Positions 53,480 to 63,992 of a stretch of 64,000 nt of DNA are shown here, one piece after another. This DNA is from Brachycybe producta (taxonomy: Eukaryota; Arthropoda; Diplopoda; Playtdesmida; Andrognathidae). Within the stretch, counting starts at the first letter, position 1. Each line of letters begins with the position of its first letter. The notes under the pieces are model-generated. The model saw only the letters and a program-made list of their open reading frames with translations, was not told the origin of the DNA and did no database searches. The stretch lies in assembly GCA_036925085.1 (NCBI GenBank), contig JAUPFP010000026.1:536001-600000 (forward strand), read 5' to 3'. Made by a program: the position numbers and the translations under genes.

Positions 53480-53805
53480 ATTTGAAATAAATGAACATGA
53501 CCTGAAGAAAAATTTTACCTGATAGGTGTTTGAGCTAATTATTTGACCTAAATATATTTTAACCTAAATATTCATTTGACCTAAAAGATAATAAAGAGTT
53601 GTTTAACCTAAACTTGTATTTGATGTAAAAGAATGTTTCACCAAATAGGTATTTGACCTAGTTTCATTTGACATAAATAGCCATTTGACCTACAAGAACA
53701 TTTTACATAGAACAAACATTTTACCTAAAAAAAAAGATGCATTTGACCTACAATAAAAGGCATTTGACCTGAAGAGGCATTTGAAATAAATGGGTGTTGG
53801 CCTAC
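53480..53805 (+). repeat. Degenerate minisatellite (CATTTGACCTAAA)
   Basis: More than ten degenerate units of about 16-20 bp built on ATTTGACCTAAA. The motif is one base from the ATTTGCCCTAAA unit of the foldback elements at 56.1 and 60.4 kb. Confidence 0.8.
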
Positions 53806-53814
53806 ATAATGCCA

Positions 53815-53990
53815 AACACCGTAGAAGCTACAGTTTTAACAGGGTGTGCTACAGAAGATAAATTTATTATGTGGATCTCTCTAATGGATTCTGACATGCC
53901 TTTGGAGTTTAAGTGGCAGCCGTTTGGTGTATAACTTGCCATTGCAATGACTATCAACAAGGCTCAACGACAGTCTCTTAAGGAGATCAT
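53815..53990 (+). pseudogene. Helitron PIF1-type helicase remnant
   Basis: In frame, VLTGCATEDKFIMWISLMDS, then MPLEFKWQPFGV, a stop, and LAIAMTINKAQRQSLKE match the C-terminal helicase motifs of Helitron Rep/helicase proteins (usual form FPVxLxFAMTINKAQGQSL). Only this end of the protein is visible. The Helitron 3' terminus at 54750 is compatible in orientation and distance. Confidence 0.75.
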
Positions 53991-54171
53991 TACCTTGAGA
54001 AATTTCTTGTCAAAATATTGTCAAGACTTATTCAACAATTATCAAAACAATTTTTAAATTAAAAAATATTATTATAAATAAAAAAAATTGAAAACTAATT
54101 GACTTCATACAAATAATCTGACACTGGCAACAACAGACACTGGCCATTAAAAAAAATCAAAAGTCTACTTA

Positions 54172-54750
54172 TCTATACTCAGATGTTGAATGAACATCTC
54201 AGTATATAAGTAGACTTTTAATACCCTATTCAAGTACGTGAATTTCCCATTCATATAAATATATTACTGCTTTTATATTTGAGTTGTCCCACCTGCCACG
54301 TGGTTCCCCAGCTGATTGGAAGGATGTATTTAGTTGAGTAAAAATAGGGAATACATTTATTTGATTAACGAGTTAGGAGAAAATGAGGTGACAACATTGG
54401 CAACTGAGTAGAGGGAGACTTGTTTTTTGCAATTTAAAATTATGTTCCTTGGTGAGTCATAATAGTCACTTCATTTTAATTTTTTCCATGTAACTTAATA
54501 AAGTATGTTTAATTAAAATAAACGTTGTAACTTTTTTATATATTCTACAACGTTTGTCCTATTTGGACCCACGTTTGCAACGTTAGTTCCTATTACCCTA
54601 TGTGTGACATTATATTATATTCAAGATAGAACGATGGGTAGTACGGTAACTTTCAAATGTAATTGCTGCGATTGTCCCTACCACAAAATGAAAATGGACA
54701 TCTGGGTACCTTCCTATTTTGTCCCAGGTAACGCGGGGCATCTCTGCTAG
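54172..54750 (+). mobile_element. Helitron-like element, non-autonomous (579 bp)
   Basis: Begins TCTATACTC after A (54171) and ends CTAG before T (54751), the A/T insertion rule of Helitrons. A GC-rich hairpin-like stretch CCCAGGTAACGCGGGG (54723-54738) lies 8 bases before CTAG. A 5' subterminal inverted repeat spans about 54160-54220. Alternatively 54172 is not the true start and the 3' end belongs to a larger Helitron that includes the helicase remnant at 53815. Confidence 0.6.
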
Positions 54751-56137
54751 TAATTAATATATTTAAAGATGCAAACGAAGTCCCTTGCCACGCTTTTTTT
54801 TTAATAAATCATTATGTAGTGTATAATTCGATCGTTATTATGTGTTCATTATGCATCTAAAGAATTTTGCCTTATGGATCAAATATTTTTTTGATAATCT
54901 AATGCTGTCTAAGTAACAGTCATTAAATTCTTATTTTAGACTTCTATTAAAGTACGTACACATCTTGAATCTATAGTTTTACATAAATAAGACTAATTCC
55001 GAAATGTTTGAAAAGTCCAACGCACATTTACAAGTATCTTCCTGAATTTCTCCGCTTAGATTATGAGCAGAGGTTAGCAGTTTTAGGTCTTTTAGAAAAA
55101 AAAAAAAAAAGAATGGTCACATCATATTTTATTATATACAATTTTACATAATGAAGTTTAACGTAGTGAGAATTTAAAATAAAAACATTATTAGAACCTT
55201 AATTACCAGAACTATAGGTCATCAATTTAGAATTATTTTCCCCGCTCATAAATGTAATTGTAGACAGCATTTATTTCTTAACGGAACTATTCCTATTTGG
55301 AGTAATTAACCTGTAAATATAATTACCTTTAATTGAAGTAAAAAAAGTGTCTATTCGATTTGGAACTTACATATACAGTATATTCAATTAGACCTATTAT
55401 CAATAGTTTCACCAGATTTTTTAGTATTAATTTTATTTTAAAATAGTTAAATTTTATTTATTTGATGTTCATTTTTATCATATTGTTTTCGATTACCCCA
55501 TCTAATGTAAGACCATTTTGTCAGATAGCATTCAGAAAATTGCTTGCCCAGGAATGCACCATTTCAATACCAGACTTCAAATCAATATTGTTTTAATGGA
55601 AAACAGAACATTAAAGTTTTGATAAAATACATTTAGGATATTTTTATTAACAATTTAATAGATACAAACTAGTAAAGTTACATTGAAAAAATGTATGAAA
55701 TTCATTATGAAAATTTAAAAAAAAAGTTCTGTTATTGCAATTTAAAACGGAGAATTTCACTTTTTGTGGCTATTTAAAGTGAAATTCTCAAATCGCCGTT
55801 TTCAACCACATATTAAAAGTTAAATTAAAATTATCATTATGTAATATTATATCATTCATTTTTTTCGTTTTACTTGCATAGTTTATTACTTAGTGACATT
55901 TTCAAAGACAGCTAGAATGTTTCAAAATAAAAAAATGCAATTTCTATAGCATAAAATAAGTAGTTCGTTGTCATTGAACCTATAGACCTATTTGAAACTC
56001 GGAACTTTGTAGATATCAGCACCATCTAGTTAATTTTTTGCTTTACTTCATTGTGTTTGTAGCCATAGTTCTTGTTCATTTAGTTTTTAGTGTAGTGTTT
56101 TGTTCAGTATCATTGTGGACCTGGTTGGGCTATAGAG
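54751..56137. other. AT-rich DNA with one strong hairpin
   Basis: No genes. A hairpin at 55744-55801 has perfect inner arms GAGAATTTCACTTT/AAAGTGAAATTCTC plus outer AAAACGG/CCGTTTT. Confidence 0.6.
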
Positions 56138-56623
56138 ATTTGCCCTATATACACTTGCCCTAAAGCCATTTGCCCTAATGCCAATTGCCCTAATGAGACT
56201 ATTGCCCTCTATCCACTTACCCAAAACAATTTTCCATAAAAAAGATGTTTGCCCTAATAATATTTGCCCTAAAGGAACATTTGCATTTAAACTATTTTCC
56301 TACAAGGCCCTAAACCACGTTATTCACTCTTTTTGTATGGTTTAGTCTTTTGGTGAAGTATATATGTTAAATTGGTTCTGCATGCAACAGGCACACAAAA
56401 AACGCGAAATGACTTATGTTTAGACTGCTGATTAGGGCAAACGTCTCTTTAGGACAAATGGTTTTAGGGCAAATGGTTTTAGGGCAAATTATTTTAGGGC
56501 AAGTGTCTTTAGGGCAAATGTACCTTTAGAACAAATATTTTTAGGGGAAGTGTCTATAGTGCAAATGTCTCTTTAGGGTAAATAGCTTTACGACAACTGT
56601 TTGTAGGCTTTAGGGCAAATGTC
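56138..56623. mobile_element. Minisatellite-armed foldback element 1
   Basis: The left arm (56138 to about 56310) is a degenerate array of ATTTGCCCTAAA; the right arm (about 56425-56623) is the same array in reverse complement (TTTAGGGCAAAT). The spacer includes TTCTGCATGCAACAGGCA, related to the spacer of copy 2. No coding capacity. Such foldback elements are probably moved by another element's transposase, but no duplication could be defined. Confidence 0.75.
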
Positions 56624-57728
56624 ACACACCCAAATCAGTTATGTTCCGAAGCTACCCAAACCATGCATGATTAATTTTAGATTTAATTTGTTTTATGATG
56701 CCATTCCTGGTTTAGCATCAAATTTTAAGCAGTACTGGAAGTGTTACCGTTAAGGTAAATAACTGTCATTAAAAAGTAAGCAATCTGAAGTTTTACAATA
56801 GTAAAATCAAAAAAAGTTTTCATAGGCCCCTCGTTGTACAACGGACAGTAAACATTGTTGTACCTCGGTCTATGGGCCAAGTACTGAAAGTTTGTGAATG
56901 AAAAGTTTCTTTAATTTAAATATATTTTAGTTTTAGGTTTTAAGTTGGTTTTCTTGTTAGGTAGATTAAGTTTGTTTTATATAAAGTTACTGTAGATCTA
57001 CCTATTTTTTTAAATTTCTATATATAACCTATAAATATAGGTTATAATGCTATATATTAGGTTAGGTAATAGCTTACAGTTCGCAAAAAGTTTAAAAATT
57101 ACTGTATTGACGCCTTTATTTTCTTTATTTCCCTAATTTATAGGAACTGATTTAAAAGTTTGCTTGAAAACTAAAAAAATCTACTCGAAATAAGAGGATT
57201 CCAACTTTCCAAGCCACAACTAGCCATTTACCAAAGTATAACTAGTCAAAGGCTAAGGTAGAACACCATGCTGTACGTCGGCTCCAAATATGCATTATCA
57301 TTGAACCACAAACATTTTTTTGGAAAGCTTTAAATTAATAATTTTGAAAAGTTACATCTGATAGATCTATATGACATATAAAATAAGCCAGACCAAAATT
57401 ACTAAAATAAAAAAGGAAATGCCAAAATAGGTCTGAGGCACAGCACTTTACCATACAGCTTCTTGCATTTAAGTAACTTTTGTAACTGTAATAACTACAA
57501 CAATATTATGAAGCATTTCTCGATACGGTGGAAATCAGCATTTTATATAATGTGACATGAAAGTTATGCACTCAATCTCTAGATAGTAGATTTCGTAAGC
57601 CATTTTCTAAAAAAACAAGCACAATAAGGAACTGTTTAGGAACCAAATGCATCCCATCAACAAGTATCTCATGAAACCCGAGAAGAATTTTACGGTCTTA
57701 TTTCAACTTTTGGACATTCATAAGTTAA
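56624..57728. other. AT-rich DNA, no gene
   Basis: Nothing recognised apart from short AT-rich repeats such as TATATATAACCTATAAATATAGG near 57020 (imperfect palindrome). Confidence 0.5.
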
Positions 57729-57758
57729 CTAGTGGGGTAACCCGTCATAAATGACGGG
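57729..57758 (-). mobile_element. Helitron 3' terminus (minus strand)
   Basis: Read on the minus strand: perfect hairpin CCCGTCAT-TT-ATGACGGG (57741-57758), 8 bases, then CTAG (57729-57732) followed by T. This is the canonical Helitron 3' end. The 5' TC end lies at higher coordinates; candidates are AA/TCTATATGC (complement of about 58403-58412) or A/TCTATATATGG (complement of about 59708-59718). Confidence 0.65.
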
Positions 57759-58153
57759 AGCAAAATTCACAGGCAATTGTGCGCATGCGCGTCGTTTGTT
57801 CCTTTTTTACTCCTTTCATTTCAATTTCAGTCACCCCTCCCCTTTTTTCCTTCCTCCACGTTTCTCTCTCCCCCCCCCCCCCTACTCTTTCCAACCTTTT
57901 CCCCCCTCTCCAATTTAATATCATGGGGTTCTTGGATGGGAAAGGTGCAACATATAGTTGACCTTGAGAAAAAAAGCCGTTCATTTATTCAAATTTATAT
58001 AAATTCCGACATGCTTCAATGGTTGTACAGCGTTATCCCAGAAAGAAGAACGATAGATAGAAAGGCACTCATACAGAGACACAGACCTGGGATATTATAT
58101 ATGTAATTATAACTAACCAAGTGGGAAAAAAATTGCCATTTAGGGTAGAAGTG
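57759..58153. other. Pyrimidine-rich then AT-rich spacer
   Basis: Holds CT-rich sequence with a run of 13 C near 57870. The 109-codon plus-strand frame here is a by-product of the pyrimidine tract. This may be interior Helitron sequence. Confidence 0.5.
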
Positions 58154-58221
58154 ATTCTCTACAAGACACATATCCAATATAGAGGTGTTTCTCAACAAGA
58201 CACATATCCAATATATAGTTG
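58154..58221 (+). repeat. Two-unit direct repeat, about 34 bp
   Basis: CAAGACACATATCCAATAT occurs in both units (about 58161 and 58195) with similar flanks. Confidence 0.8.
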
Positions 58222-60387
58222 TAGAGGCCTGGTTTCATTTTTTTCAGCCGTCATACCAACGGTATTTTTTATTTTTTTCAGTGTAATGTTACATTAAAAA
58301 TTTAATGGTTTGGGAAATTAGAATGGAATCGACAATATTGTGTGTCTTGACAAAGTTGACAATGATATAACATAATTAAAGTTTTTATGTAGAGCTGTCT
58401 AAGCATATAGATTATACAGTAGATCTACAAGATAGGAAGGCAAGCTTGAAAATTTTATCAAACAAAAAAATTTTTTGTTGGAAATCCATAAAGATATAGT
58501 CAGTTATTTTCAATAGTCAGATAGTCTATTATTGTTTAAAGGATTTTTGTCTATTTACATTGTATATTTATAGCAAAGAAAATGTTTTACATTTTATATT
58601 ATTTTCATGAAAATTTTGTTTTTCTGTTTGTATGGGAGAATGAAATTTCAAACCGAAATAGAAAAGTTTATTTTGAACGATATAGCATTGATTCATGGAT
58701 TTTTTCTCATAATGTTTTTTGCTTTTGTTTTTAATTTGTTAAGTTGATTCTTAGTGAATGTGGCGTATGGCTAAAAAAACGTTTTGTGAGAAATGTAAAT
58801 TTTGTCAGAACGCGCGCGGAGAGAGAGGATTATAACAAACAATACCGTCTGAAGAATTATTGGAGCCCTGGGCTAAATATTGAATGGGGACCTTAAGGCC
58901 CACTCAAAATTTAACATAGACACAGCATTTTTCTTTTTTTTTTCTTTTTCGAATATTTAAAGTTTCTTAAGGTTGTTAACGTTTCTTAAGGACCCAATCT
59001 CTTGATTGGGCCCTTTATAACTAATCGGTCCTGGGTTTCAGTCCTGCGAGCCTGTGCCGTAAAACAAAAGCTAAACTTTAATTTATAAAAAAATATTTCA
59101 ATATTTCATTTTTTAGCTATCGATGCTTTGGCACTAAGGCAAAAATCAATGGCCACATTCATCAACCAATCTATAAGAAAATTATAATTCTTATTGATTT
59201 TAATAGATTTTAGTTTCAGTATAGAATCTGCAGGAAAATAAAAATAAATTAGATCTATATAAGAATTTTAAAATAGGGTAGTACTTATTCCGCACTCAGT
59301 ATACAAAGCCCTATAATAATTTAATGACCCCACTAAATTTGATTAATTTGGCCTAAAATTTTGAGCGTTAGCAATTGTTAATTTGTTATAGATTATATAC
59401 ATAAAGAAAGAAAGCCCGAAGAACTTTAATTTATGAGGTTCTATATGTCCAAAGGAAGAAGAAAAAAAAAAAAACGATAGTAAAGGACTTGTAATCCTAC
59501 CTGAATTGAATTAAAAAGAGAAAAATGAAAACTGTTGTTCCATTTTGATGCTTTTCCAAAAAATGAACAAACATTTTAGGAATCTATAATATATGGACTA
59601 TAGAATTAAGTCCATATGCACGTGACAATAATTTTATATACGTGATGATCTTTTCCGGTGATCTTAACGGTATATTGGTCTACTCGGCAAAAAATATAAA
59701 CGTAACAAGTAAACCATATATAGATCTAGATATGACATGTAGATCTATATTCATTTCTTTTGTTTGTATTCACTGTATGGCGGCAAACATATAAGACCCG
59801 GCCTATAAAAATCAATTATCTTGATAGATTTTCACTTCGTTGGTGTTTTGTTAACATAAAGATTTACCTGCATATATATGCTTAATATTACAAACACGCA
59901 CTTTTTAATATAACTAACTATACCGTATAGTGTATCACTCACTGGTGATGAACATCATGCGACTGAGTAAAGAAGAAAACACACTTATAGATAGCCATAA
60001 CCTTACTAAATGTTAACATAAGATAAGTTTGCCCGCCCCTAGATAGAAAATAAAGTGAATAAAAAAAAGACCGCCGTCAATTATGAACTCCGTACTATTA
60101 CTAACTCGGGTTGTGAGTGGTGTGCTGGCGGAAGATATGAAAAGAAAAAAAAATCAGTTATTTGTTAACAAAAAAAACAATTATAGGATTGAAAAATCTA
60201 CACCTTCTCATTCGGTGTCGTGTAAGCATGAAGGCTTCTTTCTCTATTGGATGTTTACGTTTTCGACCAGCTATTAATTTGATATAAGCCTTAGTACATT
60301 AAAAAAGAAATGCAAAGAAATTTTGTACTCGTGTCTGCGAATGTACATGTGCATTAGTCTATATAATTATATCTCAATAGGATGTGA
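58222..60387. other. AT-rich DNA, no gene
   Basis: No coding signal, RNA gene or transposon end is convincing. Several AGATCTA-rich motifs occur between 59230 and 59745. Confidence 0.5.
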
Positions 60388-60776
60388 GACATTTGCCCTA
60401 AAGACACTTGCCCTAAAGGGACATTTTACCTATGAATACTTGCCCTAAAATCATTTACCCTAAAAACACTTTCCCTAAAACCATTTGCCCTAAAGCGACA
60501 TTTTCCCTAAAAACATTTGCCCTAAAAAGACATTTGCCCTAAAACCACTTGCCCTAAAAGGACATTTGCCCTAATCAGTAGTGTAAATTTACGTATTCTG
60601 CGAGCCACAGGCATGCAGACATAAATGGTTTTAGGGCAAATGTCCATTTATTTTGCCAATGGTTTTAGGTCAAATAACCTTTTAGGGCAAATGTCCCTTT
60701 AAAGTAAATGGTTTTAGGGAAAATGGCTTTAGTGAATGTGTATTTCATCAGGGCCAGTGTCTTTAGGGCAAATGTC
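60388..60776. mobile_element. Minisatellite-armed foldback element 2
   Basis: Starts GACATTTGCCC (60388) and ends GGGCAAATGTC (60776), an 11-bp perfect terminal inverted repeat. The arms are arrays of ATTTGCCCTAAA with 14-19-bp spacing, inverted around a spacer (about 60576-60628) containing ATTCTGCGAGCCACAGGCA. Same structure and spacer as copy 1. Confidence 0.8.
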
Positions 60777-61321
60777 TACAGTATATCCCGTCTCAAAGCT
60801 GGGAATGGCGGTATGGATGGAGGGTAAAAGGTGCCTTACAAAGCTAGTTGCCCACTGACGTAAAGTGCTGTGCCGCACCGCCAAGAAAAACTTTCCATTG
60901 TACGCATCATATCAAATGGTGCAACGTCTGCTACAAGGCGGCATGCTGCGACATGCAAAACTGGCTTGCAGAACTTCCATGCTAGAAGTCTGAGAAGAGC
61001 CAAAAAGTATTTTTTTCCTTTTGCCGTAGCAAAAAAACAGCACACAGTGATGCTCCTGTGTGGGTGTAGACAGAAGGACCAGAAGAAAAGCATGCTCAAG
61101 TGGTAATAAGACACCACTCAGGTGTCTTCGTTTGCCAGTGTGCCTTGTTGTAAACAATCGCACATGTTCATTTTTATTGTGAAGTGTAAGCGTTTAAGTT
61201 GTCTTCATTAAGTGGCAGAGTTGTGCCGGCATGTTTCTCAGATGGAATGTTTGACAGGGCGGTTCGGAATGGCACAGCACTACACGCCATAGTCTAGCTT
61301 AAAAGTTGCTTAGTTGAGTAG
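60777..61321. other. Unassigned spacer
   Basis: Frames of 78-93 codons overlap on both strands near 60836-61117, which argues against either being real. GCACAGCACT phrases recur at about 60868 (complement) and 61273. Confidence 0.5.
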
Positions 61322-61395
61322 CTTCAGCACTAATTTTATGTCCCGCCACCATGATACATCTATCATGGTGGCTGGACATAAAATAAGTGCTGAAG
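61322..61395. repeat. Near-perfect 35-bp-arm hairpin
   Basis: Arms 61322-61356 and 61361-61395 pair at 33 of 35 positions around CATC. It resembles a miniature palindromic element; a small-RNA precursor is possible, but such a short loop and near-perfect stem are not typical of a microRNA. Confidence 0.8.
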
Positions 61396-61506
61396 GTACA
61401 GGTTAAGAGAAAGAAAAAATAATTAGAGAAAAAATTATCAAATGTAAACACAGCACTTTTTGGCATGTAGATAAAGTTTTTGGATGGAGGGTCCGGACCC
61501 ATGGAC

Positions 61507-61507
<1 letters not shown>

Positions 61508-61557
<50 letters not shown>

Positions 61558-61567
61558 TACGCCACTG
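61508..61567 (-). mobile_element. hAT-like terminus with 47-bp poly(C)
   Basis: GGTTACGCCACTG (61555-61567) is the complement of CAGTGGCGTAACC, a hAT-type terminal repeat. It is preceded by an uninterrupted run of 47 C (61508-61554), that is, poly(G) just inside the terminus when read from the end. Confidence 0.55.
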
Positions 61568-61665
61568 GTGCCTTAAAATAACCAATAAACAGGTGCTGTT
61601 TTTCTTGTTGTTTTTCTTTTCTTTACTTACAGACCTACATATTCAATTTTGTTCTTTATTTAAAA

Positions 61666-61718
61666 CAGTGGCGTCATTTCAAAACAAAAACCCACGGGGG
61701 AGGGGGAGGGAGGGGGGG
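61666..61718 (+). mobile_element. Second hAT-like terminus with G-rich tract
   Basis: CAGTGGCGTCATTTC (61666) followed within 30 bp by a G-rich stretch (about 61695-61718). Same terminal motif and G-rich inner flank as the terminus 100 bp to the left, in opposite orientation. Another related start, CAGAGGCGTAG, is at 62121. Confidence 0.5.
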
Positions 61719-62336
61719 GCGAAGTTGAAAACAATCCTCAACTATATTATGATGAAAAAAAATCAATTATGGTGAACTATTAGTACTTAAACTTTAAATG
61801 TTTCTCAAGCAAAATAAATGACAACTTAGTACTAAATATTTATTAGGCTTAGAATTCTTACAAATATTTAGTGCAGGCCTATACAATACCATAAACAAGT
61901 CTACACAAAAGACATTTAGTCACATAAAGGATAATGTTGGTTGCATAGTTTATGGAAATCAGCAATAATTATATATAAATCATGCCCACCTGCCATTAAC
62001 ACCAAATGGCTCAAGCGGTCCTCCACAAAGCGGGCATCCCTTTAGGTAAGTTTTCAGTCTTTTCGAGGTAGAAAAAATATCTCATTTGACGCTGTTGTAT
62101 AACTAGTAGCGTATTATAAGCAGAGGCGTAGAGAGATGCAGGGAACACATGTCTCAAAGCGCCATGCTCAGAGTTGCCAAAATAAAGAAATGGGCATCAA
62201 AACATGCTAAATATCGCCCACAAAAGTAGCCATAACATGCTTAATGTTGTTTAATATATAGGCCCACACTATACAGTTTTCATAAATGAAAGCGGTTTTG
62301 ATTTAAACAATTATAAAATGGTCAAGAGGTGGGGCG
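61719..62336. other. AT-rich spacer
   Basis: No gene seen. Confidence 0.5.
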
Positions 62337-62862
62337 TGTAACACGCCGAGATTCTGTTTCCGGGCGGTCCTACTTCGTGGGGAACCTGAACCTACGCTCA
62401 CTCGATTTTATGTCCCTAAATTAAGTTTAGACGGAGCCGGAGAGAATGTAGAAACGAACTTTTAATAAAATATATACAAGACATAACAATTATGAAGACA
62501 CTTTATAAAAGAAGAACCTCAAAAGGTTCCGATTGTTCCTTTCCCGGAACACCAAAATGACGATGCGTCCAGATTGATGATCAGCTGAGAAAGAACAGCT
62601 GATATTTGAATTTGCCTCTCAATTCGGTGGCGATCGTTTACGCCCCTTTCGTGACGTAGCGATCGCCTGATTGGCCAATTCACCTATCAGCCGTGACAGT
62701 TCAGACGTCATCGATCTGGCCTCGTGAGAGCGACCAACAATTTGAAGAGAAAGGGAGGAAGGAAGGGAGATCGATACGATGATCGATCTCTTGATAGAGA
62801 TTATGCAGCACGTTTGTGTACAACCCCTGATAAGCCAGACACCCAAAACGTGGCGTGTCACA
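62337..62862 (-). repeat. 3' LTR of element I (526 bp)
   Basis: Minus strand TGTGACACGCC to GGCGTGTTACA; the termini are inverted repeats with one mismatch in 11. A TATA-like TTTTATAAAG (complement of about 62498-62507) and AATAAA-like ATTAAA signals are in order. It follows a strong polypurine tract. It is unrelated in sequence to LTRs A-H. Confidence 0.85.
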
Positions 62863-62873
62863 TTCCCCCCAAC
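62863..62873 (-). promoter_or_regulatory. Polypurine tract of element I
   Basis: GTTGGGGGGAA on the minus strand directly precedes the LTR TG. Confidence 0.75.
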
Positions 62874-63512
62874 TAGCTGTGAAACACGTCCCTGTGTTTT
62901 CGATAGAGCAAGAAGTGAAAGAAAGCAAAGAAGAAATTTTGCAGAGCTGGAACGCTTGCTTCAACGTCCCAGCGAGAACAACCCCCTAATTAAAATTTTG
63001 TCCGGTTTCGGCCTTTTGAGGTTCTGCAAAAACTTAGATAATTTAGCTATGCCCGTGACCAGTGGATACCAGCGGCCTCAGGCATATACAAGAAATACAA
63101 ATGTATATTTTTAAAAGAGATATCACTGAAAATACAAGTCCAGCCGACACAATTGACTAGTTTCACATGCATGAATCTATACCCAAACAAGTTTAACAGG
63201 TATAGATAAAGAGACTGGTCAGGACTTATGACCAGTACCTTTGCAAAATTTGACTATTTGATATGAACGGATTAGATTAAACAGAATGACTAGATCCAGC
63301 GTAAACAGAACAATCGTTCACGCTCGAGTAAAAGACTAGTCCGAACAGCTGACTGGTAATTGTGCAAACGAGGTAATTAATAAAAACAAGTTATAAAAAC
63401 AAACTTCAATGATAAACGCAAGCAAAGCAACAAAGCTTTGGTTAAAAAAAACTTATCGAATCTAGGAAATTCACTCTAATAGTCCGCATCGATCCACTTT
63501 AGGTCACATCCG
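62874..63512 (-). other. Element I interior, non-coding
   Basis: Between the ORF stop and the polypurine tract. No long frame and no pol motif, so the element is non-autonomous or internally deleted. Confidence 0.5.
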
Positions 63513-63992
63513 CTAAGATCCCTCCTGATTGATTCGGTTGAGCAACTCCCGAAGATCCTCCTGCTCTTCCCATTCCGCAACAGTGGGACCCTTGCCCCAG
63601 TTCTTAGGCTCTGCTCCTCCTGGCATACATTGGCCTGGAGCGATGGATTCACGGAACTCTCTGGTGGCTCCTAAAGGCATAGTCTCAATATCGATCCTGG
63701 ACTCGTTTTGCTCCTGTATGTGGACGGACTCCTCCAGACGCATAGGACAAATCGAAGACGTGAAAGGCTCCACACCTTCCCGTCCCAGATTGGCTGGCTG
63801 TCGTCCATGAACACGATGACGGCGATCCCCAGTTCGCTGGAAATTTGTCGGTTGTTGGAAATATCGTTCTGGACGAGATCGACGATTTCCGGATCCCGGA
63901 AACCGCGTCACATGTCCAGAGCAATCCTCAGTCGCTGGCGGCGGAGTGACAGCACGGAGATGTCTCCGCCAATTGCCTCTACCGGAAGACAT
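63513..63992 (-). CDS. ORF of unknown family in element I (159 aa)
   Basis: Starts at ATG 63990-63992 (MSSGRGNWRRHL) and ends at 63513. The N-terminus is basic and Pro-rich (RAVTPPPATEDC), followed by GREGVEPFTSSICPM and IDIETMPLGATREFRE, which match the K ORF at 13.5-13.9 kb, then an acidic helix WEEQEDLRELLNRI. No catalytic or metal-binding motif. Its place in an LTR element suggests gag or an accessory protein. The frame is intact here and broken in K. Confidence 0.6.
   Translation of the reverse strand: MSSGRGNWRRHLRAVTPPPATEDCSGHVTRFPGSGNRRSRPERYFQQPTNFQRTGDRRHRVHGRQPANLGREGVEPFTSSICPMRLEESVHIQEQNESRIDIETMPLGATREFRESIAPGQCMPGGAEPKNWGKGPTVAEWEEQEDLRELLNRINQEGS

Noticed and set aside
57777-58106. 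109-codon frame near the Helitron end
   Set aside because: Arises from a pyrimidine tract (Ser/Phe/Pro only) and continues into non-coding AT-rich DNA.
60836-61117. 93-codon minus-strand and 78-codon plus-strand frames
   Set aside because: They overlap completely on opposite strands and neither resembles a known protein.
61322-61395. microRNA gene
   Set aside because: A 4-base loop and nearly perfect 35-bp arms fit a miniature inverted repeat better; kept only as a possible hairpin-RNA source.
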